From Talpa occidentalis (Eukaryota; Chordata; Mammalia; Eulipotyphla; Talpidae): a DNA stretch of 64,000 nt. Below are positions 13,496 through 26,659 of this stretch, piece after piece. How positions within the stretch are numbered: position 1 is the first letter of the stretch; each line of letters begins with the position of its first letter. Where the stretch lies: assembly GCF_014898055.3 (NCBI RefSeq), contig NW_023602073.1, positions 24,227,784 through 24,291,783 of the forward strand. The letters run 5' to 3'. The position numbers and the translations under genes were made by a program. The notes beneath the pieces are model-generated. The model did not search any database, had not been told where the DNA came from, and saw only the letters and a list, made by a program, of their open reading frames with translations.

Positions 13496-14192
13496 CATTA
13501 GAAGGAAGGGTTTCTGTGACAAGGAGGGGAGGCTCCTTGTGTTAGAATTCAGAGTACAGCAGTCCCCCATCTGCAGTTTAGCTTTCCAAAGTTTCAGTTA
13601 CCCACATCAACTGCAGTTAGTCCAGAAATAGTACATATAATATTTTGAGAAAGACCAAATTCACATAAATTTTATTATACAATTTTGCTGTAATTGCTCT
13701 ACTTCATTAGTTTTTGCTATTAAGCTCTTACTGTGCCCTGATTTATAAATTAAACTTTATCACAGACACATATGCACAGGAAGAAACATAGCATACATAG
13801 AGTTTAGCACTGTCTACAGTTTGAGGCAGTCACTGGGGGTCCTGGAACATACCCCTTCAGAAAAGGGGGACAACCGTGCTCCATGAAGTGCTCTGAATCC
13901 TCTCCAGTGTCCCCGAGCCAACTGTCAGTCTTGATATTTCCTAACTCTGTGTCCTAACTTTTACTTATATGGCAACTTTAACTGATAAATTCAGCAACCG
14001 TAAATGTCAAGTTTTGAATGTAGCTTTCAGTTACTTCAGCCTGGGAATGCAGTGTGTAAGAGGGTGTGTTTTGTTGGTGTTCTTAGAAATCAAATGAACA
14101 TCATGAGTTGAAGGGCCTAATAGCACTAAGAAAAATAAACTGAATCAAAAGGATTAGAAAGGATTGAATAGGACTGAATAGAATCTTAATTA
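13496..14192. other. Intergenic, AT-rich, unassigned
   Basis: Nothing gene-like. The section GTACAGCAGTCCCCCATCTG onward looks like the edge of an old mammalian interspersed repeat that I cannot name. Confidence 0.4.
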
Positions 14193-14210
14193 GAAAATAT
14201 GATCATTTTA

Positions 14211-14490
14211 GGGCCTCCCTGGTGGCGCAGCGGTTGAGCGCTGGGTTGCGAGGCTGCCTGCAGCCTCTCGATCCCCGGCTGCTCCCCAGCCACCAGAAGA
14301 GGGTCCTACGTGGCGCACAGACCTCTCCTGCCACCTGCTGCTCCCCTCAGCAGTGTACTTCGGTCTTTCTGCCTGCTCTGCTCCCTGCTCTGGCTCTGGT
14401 GGATTCTCTCACCCTCCCGCGCTTCTGACTGTACCCAGTGCTTGTATAAATAAATAAATAAATAAATCTTTAAAAAAAAAAAAAAAGAAA
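14211..14490 (+). mobile_element. tRNA-derived SINE, GC-rich subtype
   Basis: Head GGGCCTCCCTGGTGGCGCAG, then GCGCTGGGTTGCGAGGCTGC, which separates this subtype from the GCACCGCACTATGAAGC type. Target-site duplication GAAAATATGATCATTTTA (14193-14210) recurs with one change at 14491-14508. Confidence 0.93.
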
Positions 14491-15019
14491 GAAAATACGA
14501 TCATTTTAATAGAAAGACATAAAGAATACAAAACATGAAGTTAGAAATAGTCAGAGAATTTAACAAAGTGGAGAGGTGTCAGATTGATATATGAAGGTCA
14601 ATAACCCTTCTTGACACCAGGAGAGTCAGGTACAGACCCAGATGCACAGGATGAACAGAGCTGATGCCTTGGAGTCTCACATTGTAAGGTGAAGAGCATT
14701 TAGTGAAGGGGTTGGGACAGTCATAAAAATCTGAATTTTGCATAAATTATTTTCAGGTACCTTTTTCTTCTTAAAGGACATTTGAGCCATTTTTCACCTT
14801 GACTGTATGACTGTGATAAAAGTTTCCTCCTTAAGTCTCCTAAGAGCACATGGAACGCATCGCCATCCTGCACCGCCACTCATGGAACTTGTGAATCAAT
14901 ATTTGTAACCCTCTCCTGACAAGTTACCAACACATAAAGGGCATGGGAGTATTGATGCAGGATGAGTGAAGCATGTACACATATGGGGGTAAAAATGTAC
15001 CCTAAAGTTAACATACATG

Positions 15020-15213
15020 TACACCAGAGACAGTGTGGGAAGCAGAACAGGAGGATCTACTGAAATACACTGCTGAGGGGAGTAGCGGGCGAGTCAGGAG
15101 AGGTCTGCTGCACCATGTGGGTAGCTCCCTGGGCGGGGATTGAACTCAGGCCTCAGTGGCTGATGATAGCTTGATAGGGCTGTGAATTTAACCCCTGCAC
15201 CACCAGGTAGGCC
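15020..15213 (-). mobile_element. tRNA-derived SINE, 3'-truncated
   Basis: Reverse copy beginning at CACCAGAGACAGTGTGGGAA and ending CACCACCAGGTAGGCCC. The AATAAA/poly-A tail is missing, so about 70 bases of the 3' end are lost. Confidence 0.85.
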
Positions 15214-18099
15214 CAGGCAAAGCCTTTTTTTAATTGATGATTCCCTGAGCTAGTTAAGGACATAGTGAAAGAATTATACATATTACTGGAGTATAAATTG
15301 GTATGCTTTTTAAGTTGATGCTTATTAAAAGTTAAATGTTCACATCTGTTGGTCCTCAGTTTCACTTCTAAGAATTTAGTGAAATATTTGTTCAAGGAAA
15401 TAAAATACATGGTATCTACAAGGATGGCTACAGATAAAACCAAGATTACAGATAGCAAAGAATATCTTGATTTATATAACACTTTATACCTAAAACCTAC
15501 ATAATGTTATAAACCAATATTACTTGAATAATTTTTTAAATACCTATAAATACTACCATATAACAAGTTGTACAATAATTTGTATAGTACAAATTCCCTT
15601 TTAGGTAAAAAAATTACAACACATGTTAATATACTCAGAAAATCTGTATCTCTAGAAGAAAATAGTTTCTTTTTCACTTGTAATGGTATTTTTGTCTAAA
15701 CCACAGGCATATATAAATTAATAATTATTATACATTAGTGATAACTTTAATTGAAGTTAGTTGGGGGAAGAGAGGAGATTCCAAAGTATGAGACGTGATC
15801 TCTCAGAAGAGAAATATAATCAAAAATTCAAGCAAAATGGAGTCAGAAACCAGAGTGATCTTCTACTCGAGCTTAACCAAAGACAGTAAAGTGATCAGAA
15901 AGTCATTTCAAATACTTAAATAGGCCCCCAGTGAAGTTGTCTACATACCAATAATAAACAATCAAACTAAAAGTTCCATATATTCACTGAGAAATGCAAT
16001 ATAAATTAACCACTATTTTAACTTTTTTAAAAAGCTGCTTTATTTTTTCATAATATGGACTTTTTTTTAAACTAATTCTACGGCAACCCTCTTGCTCCTG
16101 CATCTTCCTTGAGGTTTTATCATAAATATAAATACCAATGTGTCTGTGCAAATGCTTTGCAAGGCTCTGAAAAAACGCTAGTTGGTGCACATATTTAGAT
16201 CAGAGTTGACTAGAGCAGCAACAGGCATCCAAATTGTCCCAAGGAAAACTGGGTTTTACTCAGTAAAACATGTCAGTAAAAGTACATGTTTAATATATTT
16301 TGACATGAAGCTTTATATTTAAAACACTGAAGGCTATTTTTGAACAAAAAGTCTCTCTCAGTACAGTAGTGATTCTTCACATGGGTGTGAGCTTCGTGCT
16401 CGAAGCTGCTATTTAAGTTGCGCCCTGGAACAATCTCTCCCTTCATATAACTCGTTTTACATTGAGTTCAGACCACTAACATAACACAGCCCATCCCCTG
16501 TTTAATTTGCCAATCCAAGTCATTTATTCCTCATCTTCAAACTTGCCTCATTTTAAAAAAGCATTCAAGGGAATAAATGCCCGGAAATGGAACTCGCCCA
16601 AGAGTTCCGTATGTAGGCAGATACAAAAGACATCTGTGTTGTAATCCAGGAATCAGATTACTCTACTTGTCATTGTTTTTGCAAGGATGGTAGAAGGGAC
16701 CGGTGTAACCATGGAAATGTTCCTTCCAAAAACACAAATCTTAAACAAAACTCCACAGCCTAGGAACATCAAGGCAACCGAGGGCCCTCGCCTTCCCAGA
16801 GAGAATTCCACATTACCATGACACAGTGACGAAAAGAAGTCCTTTCCAAACCCGAAAGAAAAGCCCTACAAAGACACAGCCCTTTGCTTTTACCCCAGGC
16901 AACATGCCTATTATTCTATAAAATAAAAACTTGTCAGCAACTACAGAAATAAAAGATGTGCCTAAAATTTTCCTAGGAAGGACTGTATCTCGGTTGCTAG
17001 ACTCACTCACACCCTTTGGGTAACTGCAGCATGACATGCTAACCCTAAACTAAAGCTGGATATCCTTACTTACTGGTTGAAATGGGATACTCCTTTGGGG
17101 GGGGTATGGGTCCCTTTTGGTCTAAACTTAATTGGAAACAAGTAAAATTTGAACAAATTCATACAAAGAGGAGAAACACTCCAGGAAAACGCTGGAATAT
17201 GGACTAACAACACTGAAACCGGTCACTTAACGAATTCAACAAATACTTACCACGTGCCTCATGTCAGGACTGTCAAGGGCCAGGCAAATAGCTGCCCCCC
17301 GCAACAGAATAGAGTTTTGTATATCTAATTTGTACAACCATTATTTAAAAATAAGAGAGATAGTTGCACAATGTATAGTCCCGAGTAAAGGAAATGAACG
17401 AGGCGATCTGGTGAGGATGACAGAAGGAACAGGGATGGGAGGCTATTTGAGAGGGAGAAACTGAGCGGTCCAGGCAGACCCGGTGTTGGAGCTAAGTCAG
17501 GGAGTGTGAACTATGCACATGTGGAAGAAGAGCGCTCCAGGCAGAAGAACAGCAGGAGCAACGGTCCTAAGACAGGAATAAGCTCGAAGAATTAAGATAA
17601 AGAGGAAAGAAATAAGGCGTGCAGATCAGAGAGGTCCTTAGAGTTGGGTTTTATTTGATGTATAAGGAGAAGACACTGGATTGTGCATTGTCTGATGCTC
17701 TGAAAGCATCAGTCTGCTGCTTTGGGGAAAGGGAGCCGAAGCAGAGGGACTAGGAGAGACTTTCAGTGGCATATGCTAGGGAGGGACAACTGGAGATGAA
17801 GATGAAATCCAGGAATATACACATACTTTATAATAAAGTCAGCAGGTACCTGCCTTCCTCTCACCTAAATTAATTAACCGAGGGAAAGAATGCCGTACAG
17901 GAGTGGGAATGGACTGAACTTTGTCCCCAGAGTTCCAGAATTTGTGGCAGCAAGAGAATTCACCATTTGAAGTTTAAAGAAAAATTCCCCTCCTCAACCA
18001 AAAAGACAGAGTTTGGAAATTTACAATAAAAAGTTCATAACTGGCACAATTCTCCTCTGAATTCACCCACACTCACTCCTGATAAATATAAAAAAGGGG
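15214..18099. other. Intergenic, AT-rich
   Basis: No gene recognised. Largely AT-rich single-copy-looking sequence to 17.2 kb, then an old repeat (separate entry). Confidence 0.5.
17225..17770 (+). mobile_element. Ancient mammalian interspersed repeat, family unassigned
   Basis: Typical wording of a widespread old mammalian repeat: AATTCAACAAATACTTACCA, then AGAGCGCTCCAGGCAGAAGA, ACAGCAGGAGCAACGGTCCT, AGAGAGGTCCTTAGAG. The same order recurs at 44560-44935, which supports a repeat rather than a gene. Very diverged. Confidence 0.6.
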
Positions 18100-18362
18100 G
18101 GGCTTCCCTTGTGGCACAGGGATTAAAGACAGCACTATCAAGCTATCGTAAGCCACTGCAGCACAGGTTCGATCCCTGGCCAGGGAGGTGACCCACATGC
18201 TGCAGCAGACCTCTCTTAAATCACCCACTGCTCCCCTCAGCAGTGTATTTCAGTGCATCTGCCTGTTCTGTTCTCCACTCTGTCTCTGGTGAATCCTCTC
18301 ACCCCCCCTCCCCGCACCTCTGGCTTCCACCCCAGTTCTTGTATGCATAAATAAATCTTTAA
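18100..18362 (+). mobile_element. tRNA-derived SINE
   Basis: GGGCTTCCCTTGTGGCACAG head and AATAAATCTTTAAATATATA tail; body complete with several substitutions. Confidence 0.88.
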
Positions 18363-19007
18363 ATATATATATAATTAAAAGTTCATAACTATTTCCCAAA
18401 TGTTTTTAAAAATAAAACAAGAACACATTCTGAAGGTTTGGATAAAAAAATGTTTTTAAATAAGCTTGAAACAAAACTGTTTATTTAAAACAGATGAAAG
18501 CTGGTAACTAGTATGAGGACAAATGCAGAAGTGCAGATTTTTAAAAATTAACCAAATAATGTCTTGGGAAATTTTAATCAAGACAGAAAATGTGAAAGAT
18601 ATATCTGAAAAAATATATGGGTGTGTTCGAAAGGGATAAGCGAGGAAAGAGAATGGAATGTAAGATAAAATCGTTTTGGAGAACAGTGGAGTACAATCTA
18701 CTATATATTACAGTAAAAAAGAGTAAAATATTTAAAAGTAATATATTTAAAATACAGTAAAAAGAGAAATATATTTAATGTCCCAATTTAAAGTGACGTG
18801 AACACAATGAATTCCACCCAAATGCCAAGGTTTTTGCACCACAGAAAAGTCTTTGTTCAAGTATGCTTTGTATAGAATTTGGATTTTCTTATTTCCAAGC
18901 CACTATTTCCATCATACATATTTTACATTAATTGTAATGATAATTTTAGAGACCTATTTCCCCATGAAAGCTACAGATACCTCAAAAACAGCTTGCAAAA
19001 ATACGTG
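18363..19007. other. Intergenic, AT-rich, unassigned
   Basis: AT-rich sequence with several short duplicated phrases such as ATATTTAAAA near 18720-18760. No gene or named repeat recognised. Confidence 0.45.
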
Positions 19008-19012
19008 GGCCT

Positions 19013-19297
19013 CCCTGATGGCGCTAAGTGTCAGCACTGTGAAACTATCCCTGAATGTGCGCTAAGTGTCAGCACTGTGAAACTATCCAGCCTCTGCAGC
19101 ACCAGTTCCATCACCTGCCAGGGAGCTACCCACATGGCGCAGCAGATCTTGCCTGTCTGCCCACTGCTCCCCTCAGCAGTGTATTTCAGTGGATCTGTGT
19201 GTTCTGTTCTCCACTGTGGTGAATCCCCTCAGCTCCTGGCACCTCTGGCCTGCACCCCAGCTCTTGTATGCACAAATAAATAAATTCTTTTTAAAAA
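19013..19297 (+). mobile_element. tRNA-derived SINE with internal head duplication
   Basis: Starts GGGCCTCCCTGATGGCGC. A 30-base stretch opening GCGCTAAGTGTCAGCACTGT is present twice in a row (19021-19050 and 19059-19088, 38-base period), doubling the region after the A box. The tail is AATAAATAAATTC. Confidence 0.9.
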
Positions 19298-19310
19298 AAT
19301 ATGTATTTAA

Positions 19311-19579
19311 GGCCTCCCTGGTAGCACAAGGGATTAAGACACAGCCTATGAAACTATCCACAGCCTCTGCAGTATGAGTTTCAATCCCCGGCCAGGGACC
19401 TACTCACATGGCGCAGCAGACCTCTTCTGACTCACCCGCTGCTCCCCTTAGCAGTTTATTTCAGTCAGTCTACCTGTTCTGTTCCCCACTCTGTCTCTGG
19501 TGAATCCTCTCACCCCCCACACCTCTGGCTTGTACCCCAGTTCTTGTATGCATAAATAAATAAAATCTTTAAAAATATA
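19311..19579 (+). mobile_element. tRNA-derived SINE inserted beside the preceding copy
   Basis: GGCCTCCCTGGTAGCACAAG head and AATAAATAAAATC tail. It is flanked by ATGTATTTAA on both sides, so it landed in the A/T-rich tail of the SINE that ends at about 19297. Confidence 0.9.
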
Positions 19580-21155
19580 TATGTATTTAAAAGGAAATTG
19601 TTTCTAATAAACAGAGGAAATATGCCCAACAGTATGGTAAATCGGGCTACATTCAAGGATGACACCCCAAACCACTGGTATGGGGCTGCACCGATGTCAG
19701 AAAGCAGGGGGCCACCAAGCAGAGCGGGATGCCCAGGCCCTGTGGCCATGTGGCCAGGGGATCATCCTCTAGTTGTGGAGCGTGAGGAGGGTCATGGGAA
19801 GGTAGGGAGCCGGCTCGGGGCAGCACAAGTCAGCCTCAGTACAGATATCCTTTCACATGTCCCAAGTGGCCCGGCTAGCACCAGCGGGTGGACCGCACCG
19901 GCAGCCCATCCGTCCCCAGCAGGCCCCTCTGGGGCCACAGCTGCACCACGATCCTCAGTACCTAACGCATCTCTGTGGGCGCACATGGCCACCTTCCAGT
20001 GAGTCGCCGAAAGGATCAACACAAGGGAAGGGGAGCGGTGCCCACTGTGTCCTCTAGGCCTTTCAGAAAACATGGCAGTTGTTCCCTCGGCCGCACACAC
20101 GCGAGTCTCTGATAACGGCGATAGGAGACGTCAAGGGGCCCCGCGCGGCTCACAAAAGGACGCCCACACGTTGCCATGGCAGCACTGGAAGAGCTGCGTT
20201 ACCCCGCTCGCGCTGGCACTGCTGTAAACGAACAAGGGCATGACACTTGCCCAGGGATTCATGCTCTCATTGAGCACATGGAGCACTCCCGGAGTCAAGA
20301 TCGCGCCCTGAACCACGTGAAAGGAAATGATAAGGAAAAAAAAGACGCACACTGGATGAGAGCCTGCGGGAAGGCGCCTGAGCTGCCGAGCCATCCCAGT
20401 GAATTCATGGATTCACAGCAGGATGGGTGTGAAAAATAAGTAAGACCTCTGGAATATAAAATATGTGTGTGTGTGTGTGTGTATGACATCAAGAATTACT
20501 CCATGATACATTACGTAAATAAATCAGATTACATCATGGTGCATATTCTGATCTCTGAGGGATGTTGGGCTGAGTGTGTGTGCGCGCAGGATGGACAGAA
20601 CTAAGATGTTCAGTCTCTAGAAGAATTGTGGCTGGATGCCACTTTTTCTTACTACTTTCATGTTCTAAATATCCTACAATAAAAATAAATACAAGTTAAA
20701 ATACTGTGTTTCAGGTATGGTACTATACCCCCGTGGAGAATTATGATTGGGAAGGAAATACAGAAAGAGGGAGTTTCTGCCAGGGAAGCTGCTCAGATCA
20801 AATCCAGAAAGTGAATCCACACCTTCCCCCCTACTTATTACAAAATATAAAACTGGCATAAAAACGTAGTCCTGGACTCATTCAATTATTCAGGAGCTGA
20901 ACATTTGAGTTCTAGAAACCTGAAGCTCAGCTTGACTTCCATAGAATCATGAGACTGCACAGCAAGGAGGATGCTCAGACGACCGCTTTTTCATTGGTGA
21001 GGAGGCACCGGCCTGTTCACACGTCCTTGGAAGGATGTTCGCCCGACTCTTTGCAAGGAAAGTTGCACTTCTTTCCCTGGATTTGTTAAAACCCACACTC
21101 TGTCTTTCACAGACAGCACAGTATTTCCACTGTGGGTTCCCACCCGGAAGGATAA
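19580..21155. other. Intergenic; (TG)n at 20464-20482
   Basis: GC-richer at 19.65-20.4 kb with overlapping open frames on both strands (at most 134 codons), none recognisable. Includes a short TG dinucleotide run. Confidence 0.5.
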
Positions 21156-21168
21156 AACTGACTTCCAG

Positions 21169-21437
21169 GGCCTCCCTGGTGGCGCAAGGGGTTAGGACGC
21201 AGACTATGGGGCTGTCTGCAGCTGCTGCAGCATGAGTTCGATCCCCAGCCAGGGAGCTACCATATGGCACAGCAGACCTCTCCTGGCTCGCCCGCTACTC
21301 CCCTCAGCAGTGTGTTTCGGCCACTCTGCCTGATCTGTCCCCCAGTCTGTTTCTGGTGAATCCTCTCACCCCACCACCCGCACCTCTCACCTGTACCCCA
21401 GTTCTTGTGTGCATGGATGAATGAATCTTTAAATGTA
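21169..21437 (+). mobile_element. tRNA-derived SINE
   Basis: GGGCCTCCCTGGTGGCGCAA head and ATGGATGAATGAATCTTT tail, in which the AATAAA units have decayed. Target-site duplication AAAACTGACTTCCA before and AAAACTGAATTCCA after. Confidence 0.92.
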
Positions 21438-23419
21438 AAAACTGAATTCCATATTATTCTACACTTATCAAAAGTCTATCCTCAAAACACATACAGAAGA
21501 TCCTTCATTATAACATCGTTTCATTATAACATTGATGTGGAAAAAAACAATGGACTCCCACATGGGCCACAGTCTGTATGGAGGGTGCACCTTCTCCCCA
21601 AGTCTTGTGGGTTTTCTCATTTCCTCCCACACCCCAGAAACGTGTGCGCTGATGCGTCTATACTGTACCAGTCGTGCAGAATAAGCACAGTTGTTAGGGG
21701 CACCTTGCCTTGGAAGGGTGTCCTGTCTAGGGTGGGTCCCTGCCTGGCGCCTTGCGTTGCCAGGACAAACTCTGGCCATCCCCATGCTGCAATGGAATAA
21801 ATGGATTAGACACCAAATGAACAGGTGAATTATTTTTTATTACAAATTATTTTTTTCATCTTACAAGTGCTTGGGGTATTCAGAAGTTTGATGATACTTT
21901 TGTGACAAGAAATATGCCCTACTAACTAAACTCTTGCTTGTACCAATTAGCCCATGGTCAAATTGGTTTCATCACATGCTGTTTACTCTGTTTCCAAGAC
22001 TGTACTTGTGCTTGGAAGTGTGGCACCCAACTGTTTCCCGAGCTGGTGTACAAGCCAGCCCTGGCTCAGGCCATACAACTGAAGTCACACAGAAGCTTAC
22101 TGGCGAGTTCTCGTGTTAAAAAAATAAAACACTATTCCTATTGGGTTGTTTAAAAAACGTTTGCGACATCAAACGGCACCAATTTATAAATATCTGAAGA
22201 AGAAACCAGGCTAGGCCCAGGCCAGGAAAGCTGCACTTCCCTGAGCAACTTCCCTGCTTTGCTTTTATCTGACACATCCTGTGAGCACTGCAAAGAAACG
22301 GCTTCCTTTTTTTTTTTTTCCCATTTGGGGGTGGAGAGGCAGCAGCGGGGAAGAGTGACCAGCAGGACTAAGGGCACATGCACATAAATTTAAAGAAAAA
22401 CAAGTTTCTCAGGCAAAGTGCAGGAAATGGAGAATTAATTTCTTCCTTCCTCTCTCTAAAACTGACCCTTTTTCCTACCACTTGTCTTTCTTGCAGATAC
22501 ATCTGAAGGCAACAGATCTACTGCATGAGCTACAAAGAACACAAAAATAACCAGAGGAAAAGAATCTTTTATTATTATTTTATTATTTCCTGGTGTTGAC
22601 ACAGCTGGCTAAATAAACTAATTTTGCTCACTTACAAATATAAAATAAATGGCCAATGTAGCATACAAAGAAGCCACCATCACAACTGAAGTGATAATAC
22701 ATTCTGAACAATTTCCATGGCTTTTCCCCTTTGAAAAACCTGAAGGCAAAGAAAAATGTAACGCAGGTAGTTTGTTGGCTTCTTCCTCCCTCTCTTCCCA
22801 CCTCTCCCCTCACTCCATCTTTTTCTTTTTTAATATATGGATATCAGCATTAAGAATAATCTAATAAACTCTGTGTCTAAATTTCAAGTCAACAGCCAAA
22901 TGTAAGTGGAGTTTCAGACAACAGAGCCTGAAGAATCTTGACGTGCTCAGTGATGCTCCGGGCGCTGGTGGGCTCCCTGCTAGAGATCCCAGGGAACAGC
23001 TGGAGAGCCTGGGGAACAGCTCCGCCTGTGGGCCACAGTCCTTCAACGTGGGGGAACGCTCCACCCACCTGGAGTTAGCATCAGCAGCCACAAGTTAAGG
23101 GATGTCTCACGTGACTCCTCCCACTTCAGGCACCGTCACCAGGACTTGTGACCTACTGGCTATAAATTCAGAGGATTCACCTCAAGTCCTACCATTTGCG
23201 AGAACAACTCACAGAACTCAGGAAAGCACTCTGATTCAAATTTATCATCAAGTGACCTACAGAATCAATGAAATTTCAAATCCTAATCGGCCTATCTATT
23301 TCATAGATCTTAAGCAAATTTTAAAATAAAGCATAAAGAATAAAGATGCAGACAAGCCAGGAAATTTGTGAAGATGACCACAAGAGAACTTATGTATTAG
23401 CTATCAAGACTTACTATGA
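21438..23419. other. Intergenic, no gene recognised
   Basis: Mixed sequence with short overlapping open frames. No RNA gene or named repeat recognised. Confidence 0.5.
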
Positions 23420-23693
23420 AGGTCCTCCCTGGTGGTGCAAGGGGTTAAGTCTCAGCACTATGAAGCTATCCACAGCCACTGCAGCATGGGTTCGATCCCC
23501 AGCCGGCCAGGGAGCTGACCCACATGGCGCAGCAGACCTCTCCTGTCTGGCTCGCTACTCCCCTCAGCAGTGTATTTCAGTCTGTCTGTCTGTTCTGTTC
23601 TCCACTCTGTGTCTGTTGAGTCCTCTCACCCCCAGCACCTCTGGTCTGTACCCCAGTTCTCGTATGCATAAATAAATAAATCTTAAAAAAAAA
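23420..23693 (+). mobile_element. tRNA-derived SINE
   Basis: GGTCCTCCCTGGTGGTGCAA head, B box GGTTCGATCCC intact, AATAAATAAATCTT tail and poly-A. Confidence 0.92.
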
Positions 23694-23965
23694 ATTGTAT
23701 TTCAGAGTGCTGGAGGCTAAAAGTCTGAGACCAAGGTGCCAGAATAGCAAGGTTCTGGTGAAAGCCTCTTCCAGGGAGCAGAAAGCTATCTCTTACATCC
23801 TCCATGGCAGAGAGAAGGTGCGCACTCTCCAGGGCCCATTGATGAGGCCACTGATTCCATTCATGACGGCACCACTCTCAAGACCTAACCCCCTCCTAAC
23901 GCCATCACACTAGTGGTGAGGCATCAACCGATGAATTTTAGGGAGACAAAAAAAATCAGTCCATT
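23694..23965. mobile_element. Old mammalian repeat, family unassigned
   Basis: Phrases TTTCAGAGTGCTGGAGGCTA, AAGTCTGAGACCAAGGTG and ATGAATTTTAGGGAGACA follow the order of a common mammalian repeat. The opposite strand of a similar element appears at 34725-34915. I cannot name the family with certainty. Confidence 0.55.
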
Positions 23966-25299
23966 GCAGAAACCACGTTGGAAAATAACTGGTGTTATTT
24001 GTAGAGTTGAACATGCATAACAATTCTATCCCATGGTTTAAGCCCATGGTTTAAGCTTAATGTACAAAGAAAGAAGGAAAAACCCGCAACAACTTGAATG
24101 TCAATGAAAAGAAAAATGAAATAAACTGGGGGGTACTCATAGTGTGATAGGATCAGACCATTTCATAAAGACTCAGAGGACCACAGAGAGTAAACTCTTT
24201 TAAGTAGAATAAAAAAAACAAGTATTTTAAGTACCACTTTTAGCTAACATGTAGATAAAATAAAATCATATAAAGTAAAGGAATAGCGGGCAAAAAAAAA
24301 AAAAAAAAAGGAATAATAGATGCCCCAAATGGAACAAGCGGGGACTATATGGTAAAGCTAGACAGGGGTTAATATCAAGGTCCCGGCTATTGAAGCGGAT
24401 GACAGTTTCATCAATACTTAATCAGTATTGAAAGTGAAAAATAAATGAGGATCTTGCATAGATGGCAGTGTTCGAATGTGTCAAAAAACAGAGATTATTA
24501 TTAATCTACTGCTGTAAACCACTTGAGGGCCATTTTTAAATATAAGATAAAGTGCACAAAAAGATAACAATAATTTCAGATTCAAATTTGAGATTATTTC
24601 TCAAAACAGGCTTGTCACGAGTGAGGAATGGAAAAAATCAGGTTATATGTCTTATCTGATAGGAGAGAGGGAGGTTAAATACTGATTAATTCTTTACACT
24701 GATAGATATATTTCAAGTTTGACTAGTAACAATCAAAGCAAAAGACATTTAAAAAAGAATGATCAATGAAGTTTTAAAGGCAAAAAGGTAAAAAAAAAGA
24801 CTCCAGAAAGCTTGACAAGTGAAAAACATTTTAAAATGTCTGAAATAAGAAGAAATAAATAATTGTCATAATACTTTTGTGAGGATTAAATGATAATAAA
24901 GCAAGTTCAGTGCCTCGAGTATTATTTTATTTATCCACTTAGAAAATAAAAAATTGTGAATGCCAAATTTAGATATGTCATTTGAGATCATAAAAGAATT
25001 TGATATAGTGTTCACAAGTATTTCATTGGCTTTAGAAATTATATGAATAAGCAACATATATGCTCTTAGGCCACAATGACGCGAAACTAGTACATAAACC
25101 TGTCTGTTAAATAAAAACACTTAGGTACTCTTCAGAGTTAATGGTCTATACTCTTTATCCCTAAACAGGATTTTCCTTAAAGAAACAGTGTAAGTCCAAG
25201 ACCGGTAGGCTATCAGGGAAACTTTTTCTAGCTCTGTCTTTGAACTGTTCTTATTCTTAGCCGCTCCAAGATAGAGAAATTATTTTGTATTTATTAAAA

Positions 25300-25440
25300 C
25301 CTTATGAAGCAGGCATTGCTACCTCCCCGGCCCCACCTCTTTTTTTAATAGCTGAGGGAACTGGGGCTCAGAAAAGTTAAGTAATCTTTCCAGGTTACAC
25401 CGCTAATAAGTCATGCTTCAACAGAATTCTAACTGACCCC
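25300..25440 (-). mobile_element. MIR
   Basis: Order CCTTATGAAGCAGGCATT, AGCTGAGGGAACTGGGGCTC, AGAAAAGTTAAGTAATCTTT matches the antisense MIR core and 3' half. Confidence 0.75.
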
Positions 25441-25672
25441 ACAGATAATATTGAATTACAGGCCATCACTGATAGATCCTTGGGCCACATGAGATAATCT
25501 GCTACACAGTACAAAAACTGTATTAGACTATATAAAAGATACCTAGACTCTAAGTAAAACTAAATCCATGGCCTGTTTTCCCTGACTGTTAGAAGATTTC
25601 TATTATTTAAGTTTGCCACATGAGCCACTCGCTGGTGTGAGACTACAGACTAAAATCATGCTGGTCCTTTGC

Positions 25673-25685
25673 TGCCCCCTACTGG
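25673..25685 (-). promoter_or_regulatory. Candidate CTCF core motif
   Basis: TGCCCCCTACTGG is, on the minus strand, a 13 of 13 fit to the CTCF core CCASYAGRKGGCR. It lies outside the SINEs in otherwise quiet intergenic DNA. Sequence match only; occupancy unknown. Confidence 0.55.
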
Positions 25686-26659
25686 AACATGTATGTAGAT
25701 ACACAAAATCCTCAGCCAACTATTTCAGGTGTACCTGACTTCCTTTTATAGATTAAAATTTCTAGAACATGTAATTTGTACCTAAAAGATACTCAATGGA
25801 TGTTTATAGGATTAAACTGAAAGTCTGCTCCTCTGAATCTCTGATTTGTACTAGGGGGTTGATTTTATAACACTCTTACGATAAATGATTTAATTATGTG
25901 ATAACTGTGTTCCAATTTAACCATGTGGTATATAGATCGGCATATATCATGTTTACTTAAAATTATAAAATTTCATTATGTACTCAGGGACTCTGGGTAC
26001 ATTTAATCATCTCCGGGGATTCTGGTTTCATTCATGATAAAAGGAAATAAACATTATAATGTAAAAATTTTCAGTTTAATCACTTCTTTCTTTGCTTCTA
26101 CTTAAAGCCCAGATACAACAAGCAGCCAAAGGCTCAAATTTCTTCTTATTTCCTGCTCTTTGTTTAGCCCCTGTTGGCTGTGATCACATTTTCTGAGACG
26201 GAGAGGGCTGATCAATCTTCAACTAACTCTCTGAAGAACAGCATGACCTCAATGATAAGCCATTTCCTCAACTGATAAAGCTGTTACTGATGAGCTAAAC
26301 ATTAAAGCCCACAAGCTTAAGACATTAAATCAGGGAGGGATTTTTGTAGCTAAATGGTCAAAGTCATCCCTTCACTAGCTCATGGATGGGTGGTCTTACA
26401 GCAGGAAAATGCTCCAGGCTTCCTGCTGGAAGGACGCGTTGCAGCTCTTGTAACTGGACTTCACCTGGCTCTCCCCTCCAGGGCCGGGAAGGCTGCACAC
26501 ACCCCTCAGATGCGACACCATTTCACTTCTTTTTATGACTGAATGAGCTTCTAAATATAACCTTCCAAATACATATGTGTATGTGTGCATTTATTTATAC
26601 ACACACACACACAACACAACACAGAAGATTCTTGAATAACATTTCAGCATAATTTTGAT

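Larger units (their letters stand above)
23966..26650. other. Intergenic, AT-rich
   Basis: No gene. Holds poly-A at about 24293-24309, a MIR (separate entry), a candidate CTCF site (separate entry) and a CA run at 26599-26622. Confidence 0.55.
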
